Positions 47,250-58,183 of a DNA stretch of 64,000 bases are shown piece after piece. The notes under the pieces were generated by a model that searched no databases, was not told the DNA's origin, and saw nothing but the letters and a program-made list of their open reading frames with translations. Every line of letters starts with the position of its first letter. Position 1 is the stretch's first letter. This DNA is from Umbilicaria muhlenbergii (taxonomy: Eukaryota; Ascomycota; Lecanoromycetes; Umbilicariales; Umbilicariaceae): contig KK106981.1 of assembly GCA_000611775.1 (NCBI GenBank), forward strand, positions 4,900,927 to 4,964,926, in the 5' to 3' direction. A program made the position numbers and the translations under genes.

Positions 47250-50200
47250 GTTACTTTCAAGTTATTAAAAATGCAAAACAAAAATCCTGAACAACATTTC
47301 TTACAGAAGCAAGTGAAAAAGATGTATTTTAAATATATAAATACATCAAATTATGACTTATAAAGAAAATACCATCAATACAAAATCAAAATAGTGTATT
47401 ATGTCAAGCTTTTCAAGACAAGTGTTAAGCATTTATTACAGCAATGTATTCAGAACCTTTTACAGCTGAAATTAAAAATAATTAAGATGCAATAAATGTA
47501 AATTGATCAGACTTAATAGAAAATGAAGTTAAATAAATTATTTTTACATTCTCTGCAAAAAAAGCATCTGAACCAGATAGTATTTCCTTTGCTATTATTC
47601 AAAAAGCATATCAAGCAATATCAGAATTAATGTTTACAATTTATAAACAATTAATTCAAGCAGGTTTTCACTCAGAATGCTGATGTCAAGACACTGATGT
47701 TATTTTAAAAAAAGTCAAGAAAATCAGATTACTCACAGTTAAAAACTTACAGAATAATTACATTATCAAATTATTTAAACAAAGTAGCAGAGAAAATCAT
47801 GACAACTAAATTATCACACTTAAGTCAAGTCACAGACTTATTAAATCAAGATCAGACAGAAGAAAGAAAGCAAAAATTTACAATTAATGCAATATTAATC
47901 TTAACACATGATATAGAATCAGTTAAAAATAAAAGTAATATTTTATCATGTTTATTACTAAATATCAAGGGAGCTTTTGATTATGTGTCACTACTGCAGT
48001 TAATTTCAATTATGAAGAAATTGAAATTATTAATACAAATATAATCATGAATAAAATCCTTTCTAGAAAATAAAAAATCAGGATTAACCTTTGATGATAA
48101 AAGACAAGAAATACAAAATATTAAAACAGAAATTTCTCAAGAATCACTAATATTCTCAATATTGTTTTTAATATATATAAGGCATTTATTCCCAAAAATC
48201 AAGGCTAAATTCTCAGATATGAAAAAACTCAGCTATATAAATGATGTGACACTATATATCACTGAAAAATCAGCTGCAGAAAATTGCTTAAAGTTATAAT
48301 CAACAGCTGAAACAGCATTTTCATGAGCAGAAGAAAACACAATTAGGCTGTCATTTGAGTCAGGTCAAGTCAGGTTCATGGTTAAAGACCTGACTCATGA
48401 GTTCAGCCCCTCCACGGACTCAGTATTCAGTGGCCAACTGGGTTGACCCTGAGGTACCCACATGGACACTGAGCTAACTCAATGCGGCTAGAAAAAAGCT
48501 TAATTTTAAGTGAGGAACTTCAAAAAGTTGATGAGGTCATAAGGTAATGAGCTTATTAGATATTATATTGTAAGTGATTTTTTTGAGCAACACTTATAAG
48601 TTGTAGAGCTCAATGCGCCCGTCAATTCTATGCAAAAATTATCAAAAACGGATCACGGCGCATTGAGTTGTGTGGGTTTGAAGTTCAGGGTGGTGAACAT
48701 CGTCAATCAATCAACTTCATGAAAGTGTCAACTTTCAAACTCACATAACTTAATGCGCAGTGATCTGTTCTTGATGATTTTTACACAGAACTGACGGGCG
48801 CATTGAGTTCTATAATATCTAAAATTATGGAAGGGTTTAGCCCTAATTATTGCGGCTCTCAGTGTCATAATTACCCTCAGTGTCTGCCTTTATTACCCGC
48901 CCTGACCTGACATGTCAAGGTGAGTTCAAAATCACTGAGACACTGCCACCTGACCCGGCCTGACCCGGCCTGACTCAGTGTCACCCCGACCCGTGGTGAC
49001 AGCCTAAACACAATACAGATTAATAACAGTAAATTTAAATTAATTTACTTTGAAAAGTTTAAAAAACCTGCAGAAAATAGCATTATACTATTAAATAACA
49101 CAGTGGTTAAATCAGTAAAAGAAGTCAAGTGGTTAAAAACTTAACTAAACAGAAAATTAAATTTTAAAACACATATTCAAAAAAAGATTTCTGCAGCAAC
49201 TAAAGTATTACACTTAATAAATAAATTAACAAATTCAGAATGAGGCCTTTCTGCTAAAAATGCAAAACAACTATATCAAGCATGTATAATATCACTCAGT
49301 GCTTATAAATCAGTAATCTGATGAAAAAACCAAAAAAGTTATGTACAGCAATTAGAAAAATTGCAAAACTCAACTTTACACAAGATTTTAAAAGCTTTTA
49401 GAACTTCTCTCAAAGTTGTAATGAAAATTGAAGCAAATATTCAGTCAGTACAGATCAAATTAAACAAAAAATACAGAAAATATGCATTAAAAATTATAAC
49501 CTTGTCAGAAAATTACTGTATCAGATAAAGAATACTCACTTCATTTTCATCAGAATTACAAATAAGTCAAGACATACTTATAAATAATAAATTTCTAAAC
49601 TGAAATTAAAATACATCAGGGAGAAAACACCTTACACAATTAATTAAAATACTAAATAATATATCTATATTAATACTGTCAGGGCAGGTAGAAAAACCTA
49701 TTATAATTTAAAAATCATGATTGCAAATAAATACACAGATTGCAGATATTCATATTTCAACAGAAACAAAAAAATCATAATTAAAAAACACTTTACTCAA
49801 GTAAAGTAATTAATTGCCTGTAAAATATCAGTTTTTTACACTGATGAGTCAAAAATCAATGCAAATACAGAAGTTTTACAACAAATTCAGTCAAATCTGC
49901 AGGAATTACGGCAAAGTCAAAAGTTAATTCATATACACTGAATTCCTAGCCACAGTCAAATACCAGGGAATGAATTAACAGATAAAGCAGCCAAACAAAA
50001 AGCTTTAAACTCAGGAAATGCAGTTATTAATGCAGACTCAAAACATACTTCTTTATCTTATATCAAAAAAGATATTGAGGAAATTGCCAAAGAGGAATGA
50101 TTAATAAAATGGCAAAATGCAAATCAAGGTCAATAATACAAGACATATGTTACAAGGCTTGACCTAGTTATAAAGTTAAAAGAATTGTACAAATGTGAAA

Positions 50201-50708
50201 GGTTAACCTTTACAACATTTACACAATTAAAACTAGGACACAGCTATTTTAAATCATATTTTTGCAGATTACCTACATATGAAAATAATTAATGTTTTCA
50301 GTGTAAGGTAAAACAGTCATCAGAGCATTTACTGTTAAATTGCAGGCAGTATAAACAAGAGCAGCAGGAGCTGAAACAAGAAATGCAAAAAGCAAAATTT
50401 ACACAATTAATATTACAGTCACTACTTTGTACAAAGGAAGGAATTAAAAATACTTTAGTATTTTTAAAACACACAAAAATAACTACACGGAAGTGGCTTT
50501 TAGGGGGGGTTGAGGACAGAAATCAGGAAGTAAGGTGAGGAGATATTGAAAGAAATATTTAAAAAAATGTGCAATTCTGGCACCAATAACAGTCGCAAAA
50601 GAAATTAATAAAACAAGTTGACTTGAGGTAATAAATACCTCACATATATAAACTACACAGTGTCATAGTCTTAGACTGCATACACTTAATGAAGAAATAA
50701 AAAAAAAA
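47250..50708 (+). mobile_element. Tad1-like LINE, RT to 3' end, with a hAT insertion
   Basis: A plus-strand non-LTR retrotransposon missing its 5' part (no endonuclease seen). The reverse transcriptase begins near 47.5 kb. Motif A reads LLNIKGAFDYVS (47.95-48.0 kb), and the active-site motif C reads LSYINDVTLYIT (48.23-48.26 kb), with ND where DD is expected. RNase H shows VFYTDESKIN (49.83-49.86 kb) and IP.HSQIPGNELTDKAAK (49.94-50.0 kb), with a deletion in between relative to the copy at 50713. The C-terminal zinc motif CX2CX7HX4C reads CFQCKVKQSSEHLLLNC (about 50.3 kb). A 663-bp hAT miniature element interrupts it at 48344-49006. In-frame TGA stops are frequent, so it is dead. RNase H plus the terminal zinc motif point to the Tad1 group of fungal LINEs. 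Confidence 0.85.
48344..49006. mobile_element. hAT-type miniature element K, copy 2
   Basis: The same 663-bp length, TIRs (taggctgtca / tgacagccta) and internal hairpin as copy 1. The target duplication aacacaat is perfect at 48336-48343 and 49007-49014. It lies in the reverse transcriptase part of a LINE. Identity to copy 1 is roughly 95% by eye, and nearly all differences are C/T or G/A. Confidence 0.93.
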
Positions 50709-50712
50709 TCAA

Positions 50713-51785
50713 TGTAAATACAACACAAAATACAAAAAATCACATAGAAGCTGAAGTATACTGTATAAAAAATAATTACACAAATACAAAAAGCTATGTT
50801 TTAAGTTGTTACACTGAAGTAATAAATACAGAACTGTATGTTATAATGCAGATTATAAAATAAGCAATTTAAAGACAGTTTTTAAGAAAAAATATTTAAA
50901 TATTTACAGATAGTCAAACTGCAATACAGAAATTATAAAAGTCTGTAAATACTGAAGTGTTACAACAAATTCAGTCAAATCTACAGCAATTATAGCAAAG
51001 TTAAAAGTTAATTTATATACACTGAATTCTCAGTCATAACCAAATACCAGGAAATAAATTAACAGATAAAGCAGTCAAACAAAAAGCTTTAAACTCAGAA
51101 AATACAATTATTAATATAAACTCAAGGCATATTTCTTTATCTTATATCAAAATAAATATTGAGGAAATTATTAAAGAAGAATAATTAATAAAATGACAAA
51201 AGACAAATCAAGAACAATAATACAAGATATATGTTATAAAGTCTGACTTAATTATAAAGTCAAAAGAATTATACAAATGTGAAAGATTAATCTTTACAAT
51301 ATTTACACAAATAAAATTAAAAAATGATTATTTTAAATTATATCTTTGCAGATTACCTACATATAAAAACAATTAATATTTTCAGTGTAAAGTAAAACAG
51401 TCATTAGAGCATTTACTATTAAATTGCAAGTAATATAAACAAGAGCAGCAGGAGCTGAAATAGAAAATGCAAAAAACAAAATTTACACAATTAATATTAT
51501 AATCATTACTTTGTACAAAGGAAGGAATTAAAAATACTTTAATATTTTTAAAACACACAAAAATAACTACATGAAAGTGACTTTTCAAGGGGGTTGAGGA
51601 TGAAAATCAGGAAGTAAAGTGAGAAGATATTAAAAAAAAATTTAAAATGTGTAATTTTGATATCAATAACAGTTACAAAAGAAATTAATAAAATAAATTA
51701 ACTTGAGGTAATAAATACCTCACATATGTAGACTACACAGTATCATAGTTTTAAACTGCATACACTTAATGAAGAAATAAAAAAA
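50713..51785 (+). mobile_element. LINE copy, RNase H to 3' end
   Basis: A 5'-truncated LINE copy directly after the A-rich tail of the preceding one. It contains the RNase H segment missing from that copy (IFTDSQTAIQKL, about 50.92 kb), then HNQIPGNKLTDKAVKQKA (about 51.03-51.08 kb), the zinc motif CKVKQSLEHLLLNC (about 51.38-51.43 kb) and the shared 3' end with an A-rich tail. It is more decayed than the copy before it and has many in-frame stops. Confidence 0.85.
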
Positions 51786-52309
51786 AATTCACTTTTACTC
51801 TGTTCACTGTTTTGTGAATTTTCACAGTTTTTTATTAAACTTTAAATATGCATCTTTGCTGATTGATTTTCCTGTGAGGAAGTGATATTTTTGTATTTTT
51901 TACCTTGCAATATAACTTTTTTGATTTACTTATGTGTTTATGAGAAGGTGAATAAGCTGTTTTAATTATTATTTATAACAAAGTAGTTTTCCTTTGTTAT
52001 AGATGTAAGTATAAATGTAATATATTAATTACTATTTTCAAACTCTGTGTTTGATGTTATATTTATTATAATGTTTTTTCAATGTTTTTGCATTTTAATT
52101 CTGATGATATCTTGAGTTTACCTCAAGTTTAATATCCCTTCCTTTATAAACTCAAGCACAATTAAGAGTTTAAAGGCCTTATTTTTTTATCCTTAGTACT
52201 CAGAATAAATGAGAGACAAAAAACTCACATCTTCACATGATGTTTTTTGTTAATACTTATCAGATGTTGTGCACCTGATAGAGAAGTTAAAATGAGTTTA
52301 AAAAACATT
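51786..52309. other. AT-rich unassigned stretch
   Basis: About 0.5 kb after the LINE tail, with no frame and no recognised repeat. It ends where the minisatellite array begins. Confidence 0.45.
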
Positions 52310-52707
52310 AATTAAACTCATTAAGTTTACAAATATGACTTTGAAAACTTATTATGCATGATTAACCTTCATAAACATTAACCTTAAACATGTGACTTCA
52401 GAAGCTCATTATGCATGATCAGCCTTCATAAACATTAACCTCAAACATGTAACTTTGAAAGCTCATTATACATGATCAGTCTTCATAGACATTAACTTAA
52501 AAAATGTAACTTTAAAAGCTCATTATGCATAATCAGCCTTCATAAACATTGACTCAAAAAATATGACTTTAAAAGCTCATTATGCATGATCAGCCTTTAT
52601 AAACATTGATCTTAAAAATGTGACTTCAGAAGCTCATTATGCATAATTAATCTTCATATACATTATCTTAAATGTTGACTTTGAAAGCTCATTATGCATG
52701 ATTAGTT
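52310..52707 (+). repeat. ~56-bp minisatellite array (M), plus orientation
   Basis: About seven degenerate units of 55-57 bases containing agctcattatgcatgatcag then ccttcataaacatt. The array stops at gattagtt, where the hAT element H end begins. The reverse-complement array lies at 56660-57025. Confidence 0.9.
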
Positions 52708-52889
52708 TACACTGTATCATGAGTTGAGTTTGAGCTGAGTTTTGACTATTGTGACTCAACTCAGACTGAGTTGAGTTTTTTTTAAGTTGAGTCACACTGA
52801 GTTGAGTTTTTTTAAGTTTAAGTTGAGTTTTTCACTGAGTTACTCAGTTCAAGTTCATGTATATGATTCATTTAAACAGTCTTTAAAGT
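52708..52889 (-). mobile_element. Element H, decayed right half
   Basis: The reverse complement of 20125-20306 in the young H copy, with most GGG changed to GAG or AAG and CCC to CTC. The terminus tacactgtatcatgag starts at 52708. The preceding 8 bases gattagtt equal gatcagcc at the other half after three C-to-T changes, so they are probably its target duplication. The E element interrupts H at 52890. Confidence 0.85.
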
Positions 52890-53858
52890 CATCCGCAATT
52901 TGACAGCCCGCTCAAAAATAAGATTTTAGTTAATAGTACTTTATGCGCTCAGAGCACTCTCTGAGCAGTAAATGAGCTCATACAAATCTTACACTTTAAA
53001 TAATTATTATACCTTCATGAATAATAAGAAACTTTTTAGTGAAAAGTTTTAAATCTCTTTATTCTGTACACTTTACAAACTAAAAATTTCTTTATAAGTT
53101 TTAATTTACAATAGTTATGAATTAAAAAACTTTCAACTAATTATAAATATATTAGCATATTAAATAACTATTGCGCTTTTATACTTATAATATAACTTTC
53201 AGTTTATAAGTTGTAGAGAATAAGCTGTTTAAGAGTTTTCTTATACAAACTTTCTTTTTATGTGTTGTTGTTGTTGAGTTATTCAAAAAGTCATTAAAAA
53301 TCTGTTTATTAATGTTGTAATTTTCATCACTGAAAGTTTGAAATCAATGTAACTTTTAACAACAACAGTTATAAAAAAACTTTAAATTATAAAACTGTTT
53401 AATAGCTTCTTCTACAACTTATAAACTGAAAGTTATATCAGAAGTATAAAAGCGCAATAGTTATTCAATATGCTAATATACTTATAATTAGTTAAAAGTT
53501 TTTTAATTCATAACTATTGCAAATTAAAACTTATGAATATTCAGAACTCAACACTTATACAGTGCTTTCAGACTCAACAAATCATGATTTTTTTATTGCA
53601 GAAAAGTGAATTTTAGCAAAAGTTTACTTATTATAAGTTTTACTGTTATTATAACACTGTGTGTGTACTTGTTTAAACAATTGTTTTAATAATTGTTTTT
53701 TTATCACAAAATTTTGATGTTCTGCTCAAGATTTAAGGTTGAGCTCAAAGCGCTTAGAAGGTGCTAAGAGCGGCTGTTAACTGAGACATGAGATCAGAAG
53801 CTCAGAGCGCTCAAAGTGCTAAAAACTAACTCAGAGTTAACTTGCTAAATTGCTGATG
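52890..53858 (+). mobile_element. Fold-back TIR element E, complete copy
   Basis: A 969-bp element with termini catccgcaatttgacagc on the left and ttgctaaattgctgatg on the right, imperfect inverted repeats of each other. Inside, the left arm (52890-53216) is followed by a 196-base spacer and then by an inverted part of the same arm (53413-53536), so much of the element can fold back. The last 310 bases (53549-53858) are a distinct end region shared with 57305-57609. No coding frame. It sits inside the decayed H element. Confidence 0.8.
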
Positions 53859-54540
53859 TGAGTCATCCTGATCTTCACTCTTATTGTCAAGATAATCTCA
53901 AAGAATAAGTTTAAATCAGTTCAAAGCATCTGACCTCAGAAATGAGAAGATGAACAACACTTTCTCTGCTTCAGACATGAATAAAGACTTGTTGAATCAC
54001 AGGTACATGTCAAGCTGAGTGAAGAATAAGTTTAACAATCTTCTCTCATCAAGAAACTTATTTGATAACAGGATCTTAACTTGAATTATTTTGTTAAAAA
54101 AGTGTTCAATGATTAATTCTTCTTTATCAGAGGATTTGAATATCATGAGATCAATGAGTCAGTTCATTGCATGACTGATACTTCATAAGTTGATGCTCAA
54201 AGTGTAACAGGTGATGTCATAATGACTGAAATAATATTATCATTCACTGAATTATTCATATCACAGTTGAATAGAACTTAAAAGATAAAATTAATAAATT
54301 GCCTTCAATACATGAGTTGAGCATGAGCTTTTAACTATGAATCTACCTGTGATTATATAGACTCTAGGAGACTCATGTGATTGAGATGATTATAATGATT
54401 GAATTTTTAATCACTCTGAACAGCTTGATCATCCTGATCAAGATGATCAAGATGTTTGAGTTCTTACTCACCTCAATCACTTCAATCAGTATCAACTGTT
54501 CACTGCAAGTGCATACTTTCAAGTATTATTCTGACTAAGT
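53859..54540 (-). mobile_element. Gypsy gag fragment on the inverted block
   Basis: Minus-strand sequence of Ty3/Gypsy gag capsid type in the part next to 53859. It is broken. Its position and strand are odd, because the matching downstream gag region of a Gypsy starts at 58184 on the plus strand, beyond the inverted block. It is best explained as the 5' portion of the element at 58184-63272, carried on an inverted segment. Confidence 0.6.
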
Positions 54541-54554
54541 CATAACATTCTTGT

Positions 54555-55700
54555 AAGTTTAACTGAATTTGTTGCAGAACTTTTATATTTGCAGATTTTT
54601 ATAATTTTTGTATTACAGTATGATTATCTGTAAATATTTAAATATTTTTTTCTGCAAATTATCTTTAAACTGTTTATTTTATAATCTACATTATAACATA
54701 AAGCTCTGCATCAATTATTTCAGTGTAACAACTTAAAAAGTAACTTTTTGTACTTGTGTAATTATTTTCTATATAATAAACTTTAACTTCTATGTGGGTT
54801 TTTGTGATTTGTGTTGTATTTACACTGATTTTTAACTTATCAGTGTAAAAGACTAATGTTTTACAGGTAATTAATTACTTTACTTAAGTAAAGTATTTTT
54901 TGATTGTGATTTTTTTTATTTCTGTTGAAACTTGAATATCTGCAATTTGTGTATTAATTTGTAATCATGATTTTTAAATTATAATAAGTTTTTCTACCTG
55001 CTCTGATAATATTAATGTAAATATATTATTTAGTATTTTGATTAATTGTGTAAAGTATTTTCTCCTTGATGTATTTTAATTTTAGTTTAAAAATTTATTA
55101 TTTATAAGTATGTCTTGATTTATTTATAATTTTAATAAAAATGAAGTGAGTATTCTTTGCTTGATACAGTGATTTTCTAACAAAATTATAATTTTTAATG
55201 CATATTTTCTGCATTTTTTGTTTAATTTGATCTGTACTGACTGAATATTTGCTTCAATTTTCATTACAGCTTTAAGAGAAGTTTTAAAAGCTTTTAAAAT
55301 CTTGTGTAAAACTGAATTTTACAATTTTTTTAATTGCTGTAAATAACTTTTTTGATTTTTTCATCAGATTTCTGATTCATAATTACTGAGTGATATAATA
55401 TATGCTTGATAAAGTTATTTTACATTTTTAGCAAAAAGTTCTTATTCTGAATTTATTAATTTATTTATTATGTGTAATACTTTAGTTGCTGTGAAATTTT
55501 TTTTTAAATATATGTTTTGAAATTTAATTTTTTGTTTAATTAAATTTTTAATCACTTGACTTTTTTTATTAATTTAATCACTGTGTTATTTGATAAAATA
55601 ATACTATTTTTCACAGGTTTTCTAAACTTTTCAAAGTGAATTAATTCAGATTTATTATTATTAAACTGTACTGCATTTTCTTCTACTTATGAAAATACTG
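54555..55700 (-). mobile_element. LINE fragment, minus strand
   Basis: The reverse complement of the reverse transcriptase-to-RNase H part of the LINE copies at 49.02-49.86 kb and 50.76-50.95 kb, with shared words such as actgatttttaacttatcag and ttacttaagtaaagtatttt. It is more AT-rich than the plus-strand copies and has no usable frame. Confidence 0.75.
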
Positions 55701-56450
55701 TTTTAGCTGTAAAAAAGAATATCACAAAGTTATTGCATGCAAAAACCAAAAGCAATCAAGTCACACATATGATATATCATTGTTATAAGTCTCATAAATT
55801 ACTCAGTTCAGAGACTTAAACTCTTTTTTTTAATTCTCAGAGTCAGCAGTGATTGCAAAAGCACAGTGAATTTAAGAATATTATAAAGTTATCATAATCT
55901 TCACATCAAAAACACTTAAAAATCACAAAAACAATAATATAATAATCACAACACCTTTTTTCTTGACATGTCATGTAAGAATTAAATTGAAATCTATTTT
56001 ACACTGCTTTTACAAATTACAAAACATTAAAAATACATTGTTATTCACTGTTTTCTGTTTTTATTACTTTTTAACACATGTTGAGCTGCAGTTCTTGAGA
56101 ATTTTAATGAAATATAAACACTAAACCTTAAATTAATCACCTTGCAAAATATCATGAAACTTTACTTTTTCTGCATTTTTTTAATGCTTTACAATATTAA
56201 AGGTTCTTCTTTTTAAATTTGACATAAAGAACTGTAAAAAGCTCAGATTAATAAAAAAGCTTATGAAGAAAAGTGCTATTCTGAGTACAAGAAATATAAA
56301 GAACTTTCATTAAACATTTTATATATAAAAAGTAAAGTTTAACAAGTTTATATCATTTTCTACTTGAATAAACTTAGATTAAGCAAGGCTACAAGTGATT
56401 TTAAAGACTTTTATAAAACTTAAATTTTTAAGAATCATAAAAGTTACTTA
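55701..56450. other. Unassigned AT-rich stretch
   Basis: About 0.75 kb without a recognised motif. A weak plus-strand coding-like segment (56220-56400, lysine/isoleucine-rich) could not be assigned. Confidence 0.35.
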
Positions 56451-56655
56451 TTTTGAGTTTTTTTATTTCTTCATTAAATGTATGCAGTTTAAGATTATGA
56501 CACTGACTAGTAATTTAATAATACATTTGTGAGAGTAAACTCTCTGATTAATTTATTTTATTAATTTTTTTGACAGCTGCTATTAATATCAGAATTACAT
56601 AATTTTAAATATTTTTTTAATATTTCCTCAACTTTCTTTTTAATTTTCATCCTCA
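56451..56655 (-). mobile_element. LINE 3' end, minus strand
   Basis: The reverse complement of the common LINE 3' end. It begins with the T-rich complement of the tail and ttcttcattaaatgtatgca, and reaches tttcatcctcaatctctttt about 200 bases on. It is a separate 5'-truncated copy. Confidence 0.8.
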
Positions 56656-56659
56656 ATCT

Positions 56660-57025
56660 CTTTTAATGTTTATAAAAGTTAATCATGCATAATGAGCTTT
56701 TGAAGTCACATGTTTGAGATCAATGTTTATAAAGGCTGATCATGCATAATGAGCCTTCAAAGTCAATATTTTTAAGTCAATGTATATGAAGGCTGATCAT
56801 GTATAATGAGCTTTCAAAGTCATGTTTTTTAATTAATATATATAAAAGTTAATCATGCGTAATGAGCTTCTGAAGTCACATTTTTAAGATCAATGTTTAT
56901 AAAGGCTGATCATGCATAATGAGCTTTTAAAGTCATATTTTTTGAGTCAATGTTTATGAAGGCTGATTATGCATAATGAGCTTTCAAAGTTACATTTTTT
57001 AAATTAATGTTTATGAAGGCTGATC
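56660..57025 (-). repeat. ~56-bp minisatellite array (M), minus orientation
   Basis: About six units of the same minisatellite as 52310-52707 in reverse complement, containing gatcatgcataatgagcttt. It stops at ggctgatc (57018-57025), directly before the terminus of an H element. Confidence 0.9.
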
Positions 57026-57304
57026 TACGCTGCATCATGAGTTGAGTTTTACTCAGTGAGTTTGAGTTGAGTTTTAAGGTGAGTTATACATGTTAAAACT
57101 CAACTCAGAAAAAACTCAACTCATTTAACTTAAACTCAGAAAATTCTGAGTTAACTCAGTACATACAAATAGTTATGATATTCTTTATGATAATTAAATA
57201 AGTCAATTCAAAAGATGTCTTCTTAAGTCATTTTCAAGGTTATTTTTTGAGGCTGTTGTTGAAGCTGTTTTGAAAGTTATTTTGAAAGTTATTTTAAAAG
57301 CTGC
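57026..57304 (+). mobile_element. Element H, decayed left half
   Basis: Matches the young H copy from 19465 inward (tacgctgcatcatgagttga, then atacaaatagttatgat), with GGG and CCC decayed to GAG and CTC. It is cut at 57305 by the E element. With 52708-52889 it makes up one H element once the intervening block is reversed. Confidence 0.85.
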
Positions 57305-58183
57305 CATCAGCAATTTAGCAAGTTAACTTTGAGTTAATTTTTAGCACTTTGAGTGCTCTGAGCTTCTGATCTCATGTCTCAGCTAACAGACACTCTTAGC
57401 ACCCTATGAGCGCTTTGAGCTCAACCTTAAATCTTGAGCAGAACATCAAAATTTTGTGATAAAAAAACAATTATTAAAACAATTGTTTAAACAAGTACAC
57501 ACACAGTGTTATAATAACAGTAAAACTTATAATAAGTAAACTTTTGCTAAAATTCACTTTTCTGCAATAAAAAAATCATGATTTGTTGAGTCTGAAAGCA
57601 CTGTATAAGGATGTGTATAAGAGACAGGTTTAAATATAACTTTTAGTTTATAAGTTGTAGAGAAGAAGCTATTAAACAGTTTTATAATTTAAAGTTTTTT
57701 TATAACTGTTGTTGTTAAAAGTTACATTGATTTCAAACTTTCAGTGACGAAAATTACAACATTAATAAACAGACTTTTAATGACTTTTTGAATAACTCAA
57801 CAACAACAACATATAAAAAGAAACTTTGTATAAGAAAACTCTTAAACAGCTTATTCTCTACAACTTATAAACTGAAAGTTATATCATCAGTATAAAAGCG
57901 CAATAGTTATTCAATATGCTAATATATTTATAATTAGTTAAAAGTTTTTTAATTCATAACTATTGCAAATTAAAACTTATGAAGAAATCTTTAGTTTGTA
58001 AAGTGTACAGAATAAAGAGATTTAAAACTTTTCAATAAAAGTTTCTTATTATTCATGAAGGTATAATAGTTATTTAAAGTATAAAATTTGTATGAGCTCA
58101 TTTACTGCTCAGAGAGTGCTCTGAGCGCATAAAGTACTATTAACTAAAACCTTATTTTTGAGCGGGCTGCCAAGTTGCGGATG
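57305..58183 (-). mobile_element. Fold-back TIR element E, second copy with adapter
   Basis: The reverse-oriented partner of 52890-53858, from catcagcaatttagcaag (57305) to gccaagttgcggatg (58183). About 100 bases expected in its middle, by comparison with the other copy, are absent, and an 18-base sequence matching the Tn5 mosaic end stands in their place at 57610-57627. No coding frame. Confidence 0.8.
57610..57627. other. Tn5 mosaic-end adapter sequence
   Basis: gatgtgtataagagacag is identical to the last 18 of the 19 bases of the Tn5 mosaic end used in tagmentation libraries (agatgtgtataagagacag). A chance match of this length in 64 kb is negligible. It lies exactly where element E loses about 100 bases, so it marks untrimmed adapter and a doubtful join. 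Confidence 0.93.

Noticed and set aside
52310-57025. CRISPR array
   Set aside because: The ~56-bp units are contiguous degenerate minisatellite repeats without unique spacers, in an apparently fungal sequence with no cas genes.
53549-57609. A 4-kb transposon with ~300-bp terminal inverted repeats
   Set aside because: The apparent inverted repeats are the end modules of two E elements facing opposite ways; each continues into an E arm, and the contents make sense only as an inverted block.
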